Made by a program: the position numbers and the translations under genes
Part shown: piece by piece, positions 34,116 to 45,640 of the stretch
How the letters are laid out: each line of letters opens with the position of its first letter
How positions within the stretch are numbered: position 1 is the stretch's first letter
Source of the DNA: Codonopsis lanceolata
Lineage: Eukaryota; Streptophyta; Magnoliopsida; Asterales; Campanulaceae
DNA length: 64,000 nt
Assembly: GCA_013146195.2 (NCBI GenBank)
Contig: CM028379.1
Location: 61,214,409 to 61,278,408 of the forward strand
Direction of reading: 5' to 3'
Notes under the pieces: generated by a model
Told to the model about the DNA's origin: nothing
What the model saw: the letters and a program-made list of their open reading frames with translations, nothing else
Database searches by the model: none

Positions 34116-34186
34116 ATATACTTAAGAGATGAATGATTACTTAATGCTTCAGGAATTGAACCATTGAACCAGTTATTTCGAAAGAT
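34116..34186 (-). pseudogene. LRR exon 4, copy B, with 1-bp deletion
   Basis: 71 bp instead of 72: TTTCGAAATAAC where copy A has TTTCGGAAATAAC. The otherwise intact LRR (NNWFNGSIPEALSNHSS) is put out of frame with its neighbours. Confidence 0.8.
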
Positions 34187-34509
34187 CTGTTTTGAAAATG
34201 TAAGTTAAGATTAAGAAGAATAACATACTTTAGATACCCACGATGTGGTCCAATATTTTCATGATTATATATATACAAATTCTCTATAGTTTGTTATATA
34301 CTATCGGTTCCACCCAAACAATCCATCTTTGAAAAATGACTCTGCTTAATCAACATGTTAATATGAAATGTAGATGGTAAAATTGTAGACATTTTGATCA
34401 GAGTAAAAAAATTTCGTCTATCGGCAATTTTGAATCTTTTTTGTACAAGCGACTCTTGGAACATAACATGTGTCAATCACAATATTTGCGTTTATTTTTC
34501 TAGAATTTG

Positions 34510-35225
34510 GTTAGCCATGTGTCATGTCCTTGCAATTCTTCTTTGAATGTGAGCGGGAATTATGCTTTTTCGAGTTATCTCAAAACTGTGTCCTTCCACG
34601 TTCTTTATTATCCTTCACATACAACCCTTCTCCTAGATGTTCATTAATGTTGTTCTTTTGTTGGTGAAACGCTAGGAGCTAGAGCCTATGTATCATGCCC
34701 CAACTATTTAATATCCTTCCACCATGTCAAAGTAGTTACAATGCTTTCATATGCTGAAGAAGACGGCAACGAGTTTAAAAACATCAATGCCTTGTCTTCT
34801 TCCTCAAACTTTATCATCCACCCTTAGCAAATCATTGATAGTCTGAGTAAATACATTGAGGTGAGCATTGAGATCATCTCTTTTTGCCATCTTAAACCCA
34901 TACAACCTTTGCTTTAAATGCAAATTATTTGACAAGGACTTCGAATTGGGGTATTTGTTATTGATGATGAGTTAGCTATCGTCTGCAAGGCACAAACAAA
35001 TTGTAGGTACAACCATTTCTTGAAGTTCCTTCCAATCATCCTCCTTTACATCTCCGGGTCTCGTTTTATTTTAAAGAACCTTCCCCAAACTAGCCTTTAC
35101 TAGCATATCCTTAACCTGTCTGTGCCACAACACGAAGTTTCCCATTCCGTTGAACTTTTAAACATCGTGTTTGGAAGGAGGGGTACATGTTCCTAAAACA
35201 AACATCTTAACCTATGCTCTAATAC
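34510..35225 (-). pseudogene. Decayed copia gag, minus strand
   Basis: The complement reads KFNGMGNFVLWHRQVKDMLV near the 5' end (about 35100-35160), the signature start of a copia gag, followed by stop-riddled gag sense. It sits directly downstream, in minus sense, of a primer site (GGTATTAGAGC, 35216-35226). Confidence 0.75.
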
Positions 35226-35229
35226 CGAT

Positions 35230-35700
35230 TGTTGTGCACGGCACAACAATTGCAAACAATGAACATGTTGTAGGATTAAAATCATATATAGGGACACAAT
35301 ATCAAAGCTAAATCGACTCAAATAAGGAAACTAAAAATTAGTTTGCTGCATCAACGTAGTCGCTTCACTATATGTGATGCAACCGCTTCGTTCTGACGCG
35401 ATTGCTTCCCTTCATTGCACATGACCACTTTCCTTTTGGGAGGACCTGTTAAACTACACGGTCCCTTGACGCGACCGCTCAAGTATTGGGAGTACCTCAT
35501 AATCCAACGTGCCCGCCTTGCCTTAGTGGTGCGACTTCCTTACAAACGTGGTCGCCTTGTCTATACCGACGCAACTGCTTCTGTGTGATAATCCCAAAAG
35601 TCAAATCGCGGGGAACGTAGGCCCCCACACCCTCTTTTGAGGTCCAACCAACTTCTTCAACTTGCAAGCCCGATGAATCGAGCCATTTCATTTTCAAAAA
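35230..35700 (-). mobile_element. Decayed copia 5' LTR, minus strand, copy B
   Basis: On the plus strand it begins TGTTGTGCACGGCACAACA, the complement of an LTR end next to the primer site. The interior is related to 2255-2860. Copy A retains the 3' part of the element (RNase H plus LTR) and copy B the 5' part (LTR plus gag), so one old insertion was probably trimmed differently in each copy. Confidence 0.65.
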
Positions 35701-36400
35701 TATCAAACATGGAGGGTAAAGTTGAAATATTACGGAGATTGCAAACATAATTTTTGAAATGGACGCTTTAGGTGAAACATTTCGAAATAGTATAGTGGAT
35801 TCTTTATTTGGAATAGATGCAGTAATAAATAGTGATAGTAAAAATATCTACATATTAAGAAATGAAAATAGTAAACAACGAAATATGAATGATAAACATA
35901 CACTCAAAAAAAGTAAAAAGGATCTAATTAATTAAATCTCTGAACCTCTTTTGAGCAGCATTATATATCATCTATTGTATTATCTTATTACATTCTATCG
36001 TAAAATACCCAAAATTTCTTAACTATAATAAATTATATTTTTGGATATTAGTATTATTGAAATTCACTTTGGGCTCCCTTAAAAGCTAATTGGGCCTATT
36101 TTTTGTTGTACAGTATATTCCAAAATTTCATCTAATTTATTTGTTTGGGCTTCAACCCAATTGACGGTAAACTTGTAAATTAGGCTTGGCCCATTAGTTA
36201 ATTGTTTAGTTAAATTTTGTTTATGGTTCTATAAAATTAAATAAATAAATAAAATGAAGAGACGCATACTACTGGGAAGGAGGATCGGTGGTAGGGGAAA
36301 CCGTGAAGGCTAATCGGTTGACAACCTCCTTGAAAACCAAAAGAAAAACACTTTCCTTGAAATCAAAAAGGGAGATAAGAGAATAATCACTTTCCAAGCC
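35701..36400. other. Non-coding, no feature recognised
   Basis: AT-rich DNA without recognisable ORFs. Confidence 0.5.
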
Positions 36401-36401
36401 A

Positions 36402-36403
<2 letters not shown>

Positions 36404-36461
<58 letters not shown>
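36404..36461. repeat. (AT)n microsatellite
   Basis: About 28 uninterrupted AT units. Confidence 0.97.
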
Positions 36462-36463
<2 letters not shown>

Positions 36464-36469
36464 AACTTT

Positions 36470-36735
36470 GGTGTGGCTCGAACAAATGGTGCCTCTGGTG
36501 AAGCTTTGAACACCCGACCTCTCGGTTGAAAGTAGTTAAGTCCCAGGGTGCCTCTGGTAAGACTTGAATACTCAACCTCTGCGTTAAAATAAGTGAGCAG
36601 CTAAATGGGGCCTTTGAATAAGGCTTTAACAACAACGATGCTTCTGAAGAGGCTTGAACACCCGACCTTTTTACTGAGAGTTGTAAAGTCCAGGGTGTCT
36701 CTAGTAAGACTCGAATACCCAACCTCTCCATTAAG
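36470..36735. repeat. Tandem repeat, about 180-bp unit, 1.5 copies
   Basis: GCTTGAACACCCGACCT and CCAGGGTGxCTCTxGTAAGAC recur at about 36505/36655 and 36545/36690. Confidence 0.65.
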
Positions 36736-36739
36736 AAAA

Positions 36740-37737
36740 GTGAATTATTTGAATGGTGTGAGTGTACGAAATGGGTTTTAGAAGAAAGAAATAGATGAAA
36801 ACGAAAATTGAGTGTGTGGGAGTATGTGCGGTGAAGTAACAACAATAAACTAAATTTTCAGTTTTGGATGTGGCAGTGTATATGAATGCATTGAATGGTG
36901 TGTAAGTGTAAGATGCAATTTGATTTGACTTTTGCAGTGAGTGAAAAGAGAATTGGGGGTGTTGCATGTGTACTGAATGTTGAACGATAACTAGTTTGGG
37001 TTTCTTTTAATATTATAATGGTAGTAAACATGAGCATTATAAATGGGTTTTAATGAAAGGGTATACAACAATAATGTTAAAATTGGTTTAGTTTGACTAC
37101 GAGTTGTATTATTAATATATTATATTTTCTTAATTTAATCCACGTTCGTGTTTTGGTTTTATATTTGCTAAGCTTATAATGTAAAGGATTATGCATCACT
37201 TAGTTTATTTGAATTTTTATTCTAAATTGTTAGGCTTCCGTTATTTTCATTGGAATTTACCTTTCCTTGAAACTTGTGTCGACCTTTGGTTGATATTTGA
37301 ATTTAAATCTTATCGTATCGGTTCTATTGTTATTCTTAATTGTGATTCTCATTATAAATCTCACATAAATGTTAAAGTTTAGATGTAAGATATTGTTATT
37401 CGATTATCACTTGTTTTTGGTTTTGTTGAACTTATCATTTTTTTAAAAACTCTGTTTATGATCACTAAGACAACCCGGCATCGGGTATTAATTGACCATT
37501 TAGCTTGTTAAGGCTACATTACACCATAAAAACTATGGTGGGGTAATATGGAAATACCATTTTGCTATTAACCCTTTGGGGCCTCCTTCGTCTAAATGAT
37601 CGCTTACGTGATCATAACGTCTTCCTTAGTATTTAATATTGATTGATTGTATCGTGTGAACTTAGTAATTTTTTTCTTCATAAATGAGTATTCGATATTG
37701 TGGAATGAAGAAAAATAATTCATTTTGATAATTTCAT
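36740..37737. other. Non-coding, specific to copy B
   Basis: No counterpart in copy A, where a CACTA fragment occupies this place. No domain recognised. Confidence 0.45.
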
Positions 37738-38420
37738 TTTTTTACACTATATTGTTTGACATTCTTTCTAGTCAACTCCTCCTTAGAAACCGGAGGGGTT
37801 GTATATGCTCGAACCTTTTCCCTACTCCTTTTGTTTCAGAACATAAGTAAGGAATGAAAATTTTGGTATGATTCATCTGCGCCCAGTTTGAAGAGAATAA
37901 TATTATGTCATGTTATGGACTTCTACTTTGTAATCTTTGATTTGAATTTGGGGTTTGATTTAGATATGTATTTTGGAATTGTAAGCAAATTATTAAGGAT
38001 CTACGTTTGGGTATTTTGATCGATTACGTGAAAGATACATTTATAATATTTATTGAGTTTAGTACAATTTTAAAATATATGATTAGTGACGTGACCATTA
38101 TGTAGACTTATGTACTCGGGGTCAAATTTTAGAGCGTTACACTTACTGATCAACTTAAATTGAAAATTTTAACTTATTTCTTAAATACAAAATGTGGTCA
38201 TGGGTTAGAATTTGCCGCTGTTGGGAGTGAGTGATGTCTTTTCCCTTCATGAGTGGAGTTGAGATGTTCTATACCATTCTTTCTCGTATACACCAAAAAT
38301 TAGACTAAAATACCTGTCTTACTTTGACGCATAATTTTTAACCGCCGTTAGAGGTTACAGAGAAATTATTTAGATTCTGAATTGGAAAAATATTAAGGGT
38401 TCGTTTGGATGTATTGATTT

Positions 38421-39282
38421 TGTAAAGGTAAAATAGGTCATGCCTATTTTAGTTCTTGTTTCCCCTTTCATGGTAAAATTCATATTTGACAAGTTTTGGC
38501 ATTTTTGGTATCTATATCTTTAATTAGATTTTGTTTTACTTGGTCCTTAAGTTTAGACATTATATTTGGAAACAAAATCTTATTATAAATCATCTTTCAA
38601 CCGGGTATCTAGTCTCCTTCATTATATGGTAATAAAATCTAGGGATATGGTAAAAAGATTTTATTCCTTTCCTCTAATCCTTGTTCTAGTAGGAGTCGGA
38701 TTATTTCTTGTGTGTAGGAGATCTCGGCATTATATATAGTAGAGGCTTGGACACAGCAGAGGTGCAGAGATTAAGAGAGAAAATCGAATGTAGAAGCTGT
38801 GTGCTGAAAACTTTGAAGATTCAGAAGCTATCTTTCTTTCCAGACGTGAAGCAGTTTTGATTGTAGCTTCTGATGTTATAACATTGAAAGCTACATTGAG
38901 TTCTGGATTTGTTTTTATCTTCCTGTTAGGTTTTTAGGAAGTTGTTTTATTTCTTCCCACGTTTATTATACTTGTTTTCTGTGGGGCTTGTGCTCTCCAA
39001 GACGTGTTGTCTTGTGAGAGTGTTTTGTTTGATGATTTCACAATACTTTTGTAAAACAATTAATCCTTTTAGTGAAATTTTTTTGGCCATGAGGCTAGGT
39101 CTACAAGCATAGTCTTGTAGATCGTTTTGGTAAACGTTTGAGTTCTGTTTTTCTGTCTAATTAATTCGTCTTCCGTTGTTTTGATTGTTTTGACCATTGT
39201 GACTTTCATTTTAGCTACATCGGTAGCTGCATTGGAAACTACATTGGTTTCTTTTAAGAATCCTAGCTATTTTATTCTTTCA
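38421..39282 (+). repeat. 5' LTR of copia element 2
   Basis: 862 bp, TGTAAAGG...ATTCTTTCA. A TATA-like TATATATAG is at 38731-38739. Confidence 0.92.
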
Positions 39283-39284
39283 AT

Positions 39285-39295
39285 TGGTATCAGAG
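39285..39295 (+). promoter_or_regulatory. tRNA-iMet primer binding site
   Basis: TGGTATCAGAG, three bases past the LTR end, is the standard copia primer site for initiator methionine tRNA. Confidence 0.9.
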
Positions 39296-39318
39296 TCTTC
39301 TCTTGACATCACTAAGAG

Positions 39319-41451
39319 TTGATTCTGGTAGTAGCCGTGATAGATTCTCAGTATGAGAATGTCGTTCGTCCTCCTACTTTGACTAATGCAAATTATTCTA
39401 TTTGGAAAGTCAAGATGCGCATCTTCATCAAATCAATTGATGAAAGAGCGTGGCTTGCTGTTCTGAATGGTTGGAGTCCTCCTAGAACAACTGATTCTGA
39501 TGGTGATGTCAAGATCACTAAAGAATATGATTGGTCTAATGAAGATAGGAATACTGCTTCTTTTAATTCTAAAGCCTTGTCTACTATATACAAAGCACTA
39601 GATGCTAACAACTTTAAAGTTATGGCCAACTATGAGTCTGCTAAAGATGTTTGGGAGGCCCTTCAGACTTTTTGTGAAGGACCTGCTAGTGTTCGTGCTT
39701 CTAAATTAAGACTGCTCACCACACAGTTGGAAATCACTAGAATGAATGAATCAGAGGATATCATGTCATATTATGGTAGACCTCTTGACATGTCTAACTC
39801 TGTTCTTGCTTTAGGTGATCCCATCACAAATGAACGTCTTGTTAGTAAGATGATGCGAACTCTTCCTGAAAGGTTTAATGTCAAAATATGTGCTATAGAG
39901 GAAGCACATGATATTGACAAAATGAGTTTTGAAAGATTGGCTGGTATCCTTCAAAACTTTGAATTGAACCTGAATGATCAAATCAAACAAAAAGGGAAAG
40001 GGGCATCATCTTCTACTCCTATTGTGAAAAACATTTCTATGCCTGCTCCTATTGATATCTCTTCTGACTTGCTTGATATCGAAAGAGATATTGATGAGTC
40101 TGATTTTGGAGAAGAGTCTATAGCTCTTTTGACTACTAAATTTAAATTTTTTTTGAAAGCAAAGAGTCAAAATAGAACTCCATCATCAAGCTCCAAAAAT
40201 ACTTTCAAACCTGATTCTGGTAAATTTGCTCCCAAGGAAAATTCTTTTCAAACACCAGAAAAACCTTTCACAAATCCTTTTGCATCAAAATCCTCTTACA
40301 ATGGGAAGAATATTGACTCCATTCAATGTAGAGAGTGTCAAGGATATGGTCATTATGCAAACCACTGTGCAAATACTCTAAGGAAGAAGGGTTTAAACTT
40401 TTCAGCAACTTTGAGTGATAGTGATGGAGAATAACCAGGAGATCTCATCACTCTCACTCCAGTATACGATTCTGAAACTGATTGTGCAGGTCCTCTGTCC
40501 AATGAAGATTCCAATGTAGCTACATTAGAAGCTACATCAGAAGATGCAGTGGAAAGAAACAGGGAAGATCACTGCTGCTTTAATTCCTCTATCACAGAAG
40601 ATGGTGGAGAATCAGAGTCTGACCTGCTGGAAGGTTACAAAGAACTATACAAGGATTGGGAGAAGCAAGCTCATCAAGTTACATTGCTTGGAAAGGCAAA
40701 CGAACTGCTGAAGAAGGCCAATGAAGAACAGAAGGAGTGCATTACAAGACTGAAAAGTTTGTTGAGTAAGAAAGATGTTGAGATCGAAGGATTAAAAGAG
40801 CAGCTCACTCAAGCCAATGAAACCATGGCTAAATGGAACTCAAGTCAACAAAAAATGGATGAGATGTTGAATTCAGGTAAGTTTTCTAAGTCAGGTATTA
40901 GTTGTGTACCAAAGATGTTTGTGAGAGAGGGTGAAGGTACCTCTGAACCTAAACAGCCCACGCAAAATTTTCAAAATCCAAATTTCTTTGAAAAACCGAA
41001 ATCAAGAAAGAAAAAAAAAATTGTGTGTCATTTTTGCCATAAGCCTGGTCATATTCAACCATTCTGTTTTCTGAAAAAGGCTATCTATGAGGAAGAAGGA
41101 AGGCAGGCTTTCTTGGTTAAAAATCAGATGCAACATCGAATGCAACAACCAATGCAGCATCCAATGCAGCAACATTGGAAGTCACATTCGAAGCTACATC
41201 AGAAATCACATTCACAGAAACAGCAACCTAAAACCTTTAAAAAAATGTGGATTCCCAAAGGCAGTAATAACAGAGGTGCAGAGATTAAGAGAGAAAATCG
41301 AACGCAGAAGCTGTGTGCTGAAAACTTTGAAGATTCAGAAGCTGTCTTTCTTTCCAGACGTGAAGCAGTTTTGATTGTAGCTTCTGATGTTATAACATTG
41401 GAAGCTACATTGAGTTTTGGATTTGTTTTTATCTTCCTGTTAGGTTTTTAG
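39319..41451 (+). pseudogene. gag: copia gag with one in-frame stop, read through into LTR
   Basis: One frame runs from about 39319 to TAG 41449, interrupted only by TAA 40432. There is no ATG at the expected start: the context GTAGCCGTGATAGATTCTC suggests an ATG-to-GTG change. The N-terminal part is capsid-like (NANYSIWKVKMRIFI, LPERFNVKICAIEEAHDID), with a CCHC knuckle CRECQGYGHYANHC at 40327-40368. After the stop come a charged coiled-coil-like region (about 40650-40870) and a second knuckle-like CHFCHKPGHIQPFC at 41026-41067. The last 60 codons are LTR sequence read in frame. Confidence 0.92.
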
Positions 41452-41796
41452 GAAGTTGTTTTGTTTCTTCCCACTTTTATTATACTTGTTTTCTGTGGGG
41501 TTTGTGCTCTCCAAAACGTGTTGTCTTGTGAGAGTGTTTTGTTTGGTGATTTCACAATACTTTTGTAAAACAATTAATCCTTCTTGTGAAATCTTTTTGG
41601 CCATGAGGCTAGGTCTACAAGCATAGTCTTGTAGATCGTTTTGGTAAACTTTTGAGTTCTGTTTTTCTGTCTAATTGATTTGTCTTCCGCTGTTTTGATT
41701 GTTTTGACCATTGTGACTTCCATTGTAGCTACATCGACAGCTGCATTGGAAACTACATTAGTTTCTCTTGAGAATCCTAGCTATTGTATTCTTTCA
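41271..41796 (+). repeat. 3' LTR remnant of copia element 2
   Basis: Matches 38757-39282 base for base in length (526 bp). The LTR 5' end is lost. Confidence 0.92.
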
Positions 41797-42556
41797 GATT
41801 TATAATTCAATAAATATTCAAATTCAATAAAATTGAAATAACTTATAATTTTCTTTCAAAATCATAGCATTTCCATTGTTTGGATAATGTGTGTAATTCA
41901 ATTGTAATTCTACATTATACTTAAAATAAGAGATCAATAATATGTCAAGTATCTAGTTTAGTCTAATGGGATATGGTTGTTAGTTATTATAAATGACAAG
42001 GTTTCAAACCTTTCTAACAATAAAATTATAAAAAATTTACATTTTAGAAAATAAATACATATAGTGGTGGTGGTTAACGACGGCGGTGGGTGATGGCAGA
42101 GGTAGTTGGCGGCGACAGCAGTGGCGGGGGTTGACCGGAGGTAGCGGCGGTGGTGGGAGGTGACACAAGTGGTGGTGGTTGAAAGTTGTTATGGTGGTGG
42201 CAAAAATAAGGTGATTTGTTATGATGTAATAATTGATGAAAATTTAGAATTTAAATTATTAGGATTTAGGATGGAATTCAGTGATTTAGAATTCCAACAC
42301 AATTTCAATTCCAAATTTTAGTTATGTTCCTAAACAATGTAATTCGTTTTGGAGGCCTCAATTCCAATTTCAAGCTATGGAATTGGGGTATCAAAACATA
42401 CCCTTATTTAATATTATCAATGTCGGAGAAAATTTTATGTTTGGTGTACAATAATCTATATATATGTATATGTGCTAACCAGTAGCTTAATTTCACATAT
42501 TAATCTTGAACCATAAAAATAGATCTACTTATAAGTAAAGGTTTATCGAATCTTAC

Positions 42557-42631
42557 ATGGTGACCAGCGATGTCATGTTACCAATTAGGAAAGGTGGTAT
42601 GGGTCCTTCCAGAAGGTTATCATAAAGATTT
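42557..42631 (-). CDS. LRR exon 3, copy B (75 bp)
   Basis: Acceptor CAG, donor GTAAG. Reads NLYDNLLEGPIPPFLIGNMT and on. Three extra bases (ATT region) insert one residue in the P-F-L-I-G turn relative to copy A. Confidence 0.82.
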
Positions 42632-42712
42632 CTGCTTATCATTGAAGTCCATGAGAGAGCATCATAAAACTCCAATAACCAACACCATATAATGAACAAG
42701 AGTTTCACTTAC

Positions 42713-42784
42713 ATTTCTTTGAGCTTCGACAACTTGGCTAGTGATTTAGGAATCTCTCCACTAAGCTTGTTTTCACTTAAGTCA
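42713..42784 (-). CDS. LRR exon 2, copy B
   Basis: 72 bp. Reads DLSENKLSGEIPKSLAKLSK and on. Confidence 0.83.
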
Positions 42785-42924
42785 CTACATGTTACCAAAT
42801 GGAGAAAATAGAAATAGTCAAATATGGCTACAATAACATATACAAAGCTGCAACTCTACATAATTACACAGTTTTAAACTTTGTAAAAAAATTAAGAATA
42901 AGGAGCATAAATTACGCAACTTAC

Positions 42925-42996
42925 ATTCTCTCCAAATAAGAAAGATTTCCGATCTCCTCTGGAATTGGGCCACTCAGCTCATGATCGGAACAATAA
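42925..42996 (-). CDS. LRR exon 1 of those visible, copy B
   Basis: 72 bp. Reads YCSDHELSGPIPEEIGNLSY and on. Confidence 0.83.
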
Positions 42997-43452
42997 CTGC
43001 AAAGTGAATACTATATTTTAAAATAATGTTAAAGTTACCATTCCGTGGCAACTTTGTCTTAAAGACAAAGTGAACTTTAGCAATGGTGTTATATTAAACA
43101 GCTAACTAGCAACATTATATATAAACTGAGGATTGAATTCACCACAATTAAGTACAAAGCACAATTAAAAATATTTTATCCATTACTGTTTTCTCATAGG
43201 CTAACAACATGCATGTGAAACTACCAATAAATAGAAGAAACTACTAATTATCTGCAAAATGAATCCTTTTCCATATTAACATGAATTATAAAACGCAGAA
43301 TGTAACGAAGTTAAAGTTGCTGATGAAATCACCTTGGGACTGATAGGCCAAACTCTAGCGATACATCATTGAAAATTCATATCAGATATTCAAACTAACC
43401 AAATAAACCAGAACCCAAAAATGAGTTGATAAACATTCTAAGGTTGGCAGCT

Positions 43453-43545
43453 CTATGAGTTGATGCGAATAGTGACTCGTTCATTCGCCCAGCCATCTTT
43501 TGCAAATTCATTTAGAGCCTTCCTTACTTGTGCAACTTCAAATCC
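43453..43545 (-). pseudogene. Short coding-like fragment, copy B (possible HD-ZIP III)
   Basis: Same reading as 13893-13985 (VRKALNEFAKDGWANERVTI). Only E to K differs in the shown part. Function uncertain. Confidence 0.3.
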
Positions 43546-44431
43546 TATTGATGTTTGTCATGAGAGACTCATGTGCTAATATCACTTCAATGACTAAGCT
43601 ACCCATGTGTTGAGAATTGTGTAGATGATTCAACAAGCTCAAGGCGCTACTTATGAGAAAAGGTTTAAGGAAATTGGTTGCGCTTTTCCCAACAACTATA
43701 GCTTTTGGGATAGCTAGTAGCTGTAGACACCCCAATTTCGTACCCATGATATGTGACTCTTACATGTAATATCAAGAACTATTCAAACTTAACAAATGTC
43801 AAGTTGCAGGAGTCAAAAATGCGAAAGGCAAAGCAGGATGCGCAAAACAGTGAATTGCGAGGGGTGAAAGTGCTGAAAATGAAACTTAAACAGTAGCTTG
43901 GCTCGGCCATAAAGCAAGATGGGCGCCGTGCCAAGGAATGGTGGAGTCGGCGCCAAGGTCCCTACTGTAGCTCTCAAACTTAACGCATTATACAAGTCAG
44001 GAAGGCTGGTGTACGCGTAATTGAAGCGGGCTGAGGGAATTTATAATTCCCGATGAATCCCTCTCTCCACCTATAAATTAAGGTGCTGGGCTCCCCCTTT
44101 CAGTGCACAATTTCATCGCAGAGAAACGCTGGAAGAATTCTTTCTGCGTTCCTTCGAAGCTATAATAGTGAGAGGTGTGAGATAGGTGTGTGTAGCCCAC
44201 CAAAGCTTCCAAACCCCGTCCAAACTCCGCCAAAACTCAAATCCACCGGTTATAAGTGATCCCTAGCCTTGTAGTTAGGTATCCACCCAACTTCCCCGAC
44301 CCAAAATCCATAAAGTAAGCCGTTACTCTGCCTGAGTAATGAGCTGAAAAACACAAAAAGTAAGCCGTTATTCCGCCCAACCAAAAAGGCCAAAACCTTG
44401 CAAAATAAGCCGTCATTCTGCCCGAGTGAAC

Positions 44432-44623
44432 GAGTCCGGATCTTCTATTCCAAAAATGTATTTCATCTTCTATTCCAATATCAGATCCACCGTTAACTTG
44501 TCAATCAGTAATTGATTTTGTTTAAATAATTAATTTTGTTAATTTACTAATTAAAAAATTAACGGTGAATTTGATATTGGAATAGAAGATGGAATACACT
44601 TTTGGAATAGAGGATCCGAACTC
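44432..44623. mobile_element. 192-bp foldback MITE, 9-bp target duplication
   Basis: CGAGTGAAC flanks both sides (44423-44431, 44624-44632). The arms, about 75 bp each, start GAGTCCGGATCTTCTATTCC and return as its near complement, with a loop of about 45 bp. A perfect 9-bp duplication suggests Mutator-type mobilisation. Confidence 0.88.
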
Positions 44624-45229
44624 CGAGTGAACGAGCCAAAGTCATCCAGAATAAAGCAGTCATTCTGCCCGAATCACAACATCAACAACAACAACAAAAA
44701 AAAAGACTCCTTCTCCCTGAAGGACAGAGCGAGCACACTACCGCTCTAAAAGGTAATAGCCGTTAAAAGCGTTATTTTATTTATTATTTAAAATTATTAT
44801 TTAAATCCGGCCCAATGTAGTCAATATAAGCCGTTGTGCTGCCCGGATTAGATTAGGAAATATTATGTAAGAAAGCCGTTATAATGGCCTAATATTTTTA
44901 AATATATTTGTAATTATTGTAAGGAAATGGCTGCAAGTCCGTAAATAATGTAGCCACAGATGTATTTGTTTTATTTTCCTGTCTTTTAATGCTTTACTTA
45001 TTTGCTAAATAAATATAACAATAAGCATACTTTAGCCAAAAACTCTTTTTGAGACCGAAAGGACGAGTTGGGTGCCTAGCACCTTCTCAACTCGTAACTT
45101 AGCCTCCGATCCTGTTTTCTATCTCTGGTTTTCTTTTCTTTTTTTGGTTTTGCTTTATTTTGCCTTAAAATAAAGATGGCGACTCTAAAACTTTTTGGAT
45201 CTAGTGGGGCCTCGCAGCACTCCTTCTTT

Positions 45230-45640
45230 GCACTTTTCTGTTTTCCCTTAAAAAAGGGAGAATGAGAATGGAAGGGTGGTGTATTCCCATGTCCTGGTAT
45301 CCCCTAAAAAAGGGATAACTTGATGCGGGAAACCCAAAGCTCCCATAGTGATCCGAAATGGGCCATAAGGCTATTTTTCATAAAATCCATAGTGGGGGCG
45401 TCGCAACATTCTTTCTTACACTTTTCTGTTTTCCCCTAAAAAAGGAAAAATGGGAATGAAAGGGTGATGCATTCCCATATCCTGGTATCCTCTAAAAAAG
45501 GGATAACTTGATGTGGGAAACCCAAAGTTCCCATATTGGATTAAAAATCCACTAAAGGCAACCGAGGCACATTCCGGCGCTATCTTAGACAGCATTCCTC
45601 TTGCACTTTTGATTTTGTCTTCCCTTAAACAAGGGAGGGT
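45230..45640. repeat. Leader tandem repeat, about 189-bp unit
   Basis: CACTTTTCTGTTTTCCC, CCTGGTATCC, AAAAAAGGGATAACTTGATG and GGGAAACCCAAAG recur at about 45231 and 45420. A degenerate third start is near 45602. Confidence 0.8.

Larger units (their letters stand above)
38421..41796 (+). mobile_element. Deleted Ty1-copia element (LTR, gag, 3' LTR remnant)
   Basis: TG...CA ends are flanked by GATTT (38416-38420, 41797-41801). It has a complete 5' LTR, a clean primer site and a long gag, but protease through RNase H and the first 336 bp of the 3' LTR are gone. The break lies at CAGAGGTGCAG (41271), which matches LTR position 38757. The LTR parts left (526 bp each) differ at about 25 positions, roughly 5%. 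Confidence 0.95.
38396..42403. mobile_element. PIF/Harbinger-like MITE, copy B1, split by copia element 2
   Basis: Starts AGGGTTCGTTTGGATG after TTA and resumes at 41802 (TATAATTCAATAAATATTC), ending ATCAAAACATACCC followed by TTA. It corresponds to 12154-12783, with the copia inserted 25 bp inside. Confidence 0.8.
33761..43545 (-). pseudogene. LRR-VIII-type receptor-like kinase, copy B (LRR exons 1-6)
   Basis: Six LRR exons on the minus strand (42925-42996, 42713-42784, 42557-42631, 34116-34186, 33938-34009, 33761-33832), all between phase-2 introns. The intron between LRR3 and LRR4 is 8.4 kb and contains a copia element. A probable N-terminal exon is at 63033-63171, also ending in phase 2, which would make the first intron about 20 kb. 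Exon 4 has lost one base (71 bp), breaking the frame. No malectin or kinase exon follows to the left before copy A starts, so this is best regarded as a pseudogene. Confidence 0.75.

Noticed and set aside
36387..36845. 152-codon ORF on the minus strand
   Set aside because: One end is the (AT)n microsatellite read as Tyr-Ile repeats and the rest is a tandem duplication. No domain.
44432..44623. Plant miRNA precursor
   Set aside because: Near-full-length symmetrical arms with a 9-bp target duplication mark it as a MITE. No evidence for a defined mature small RNA.
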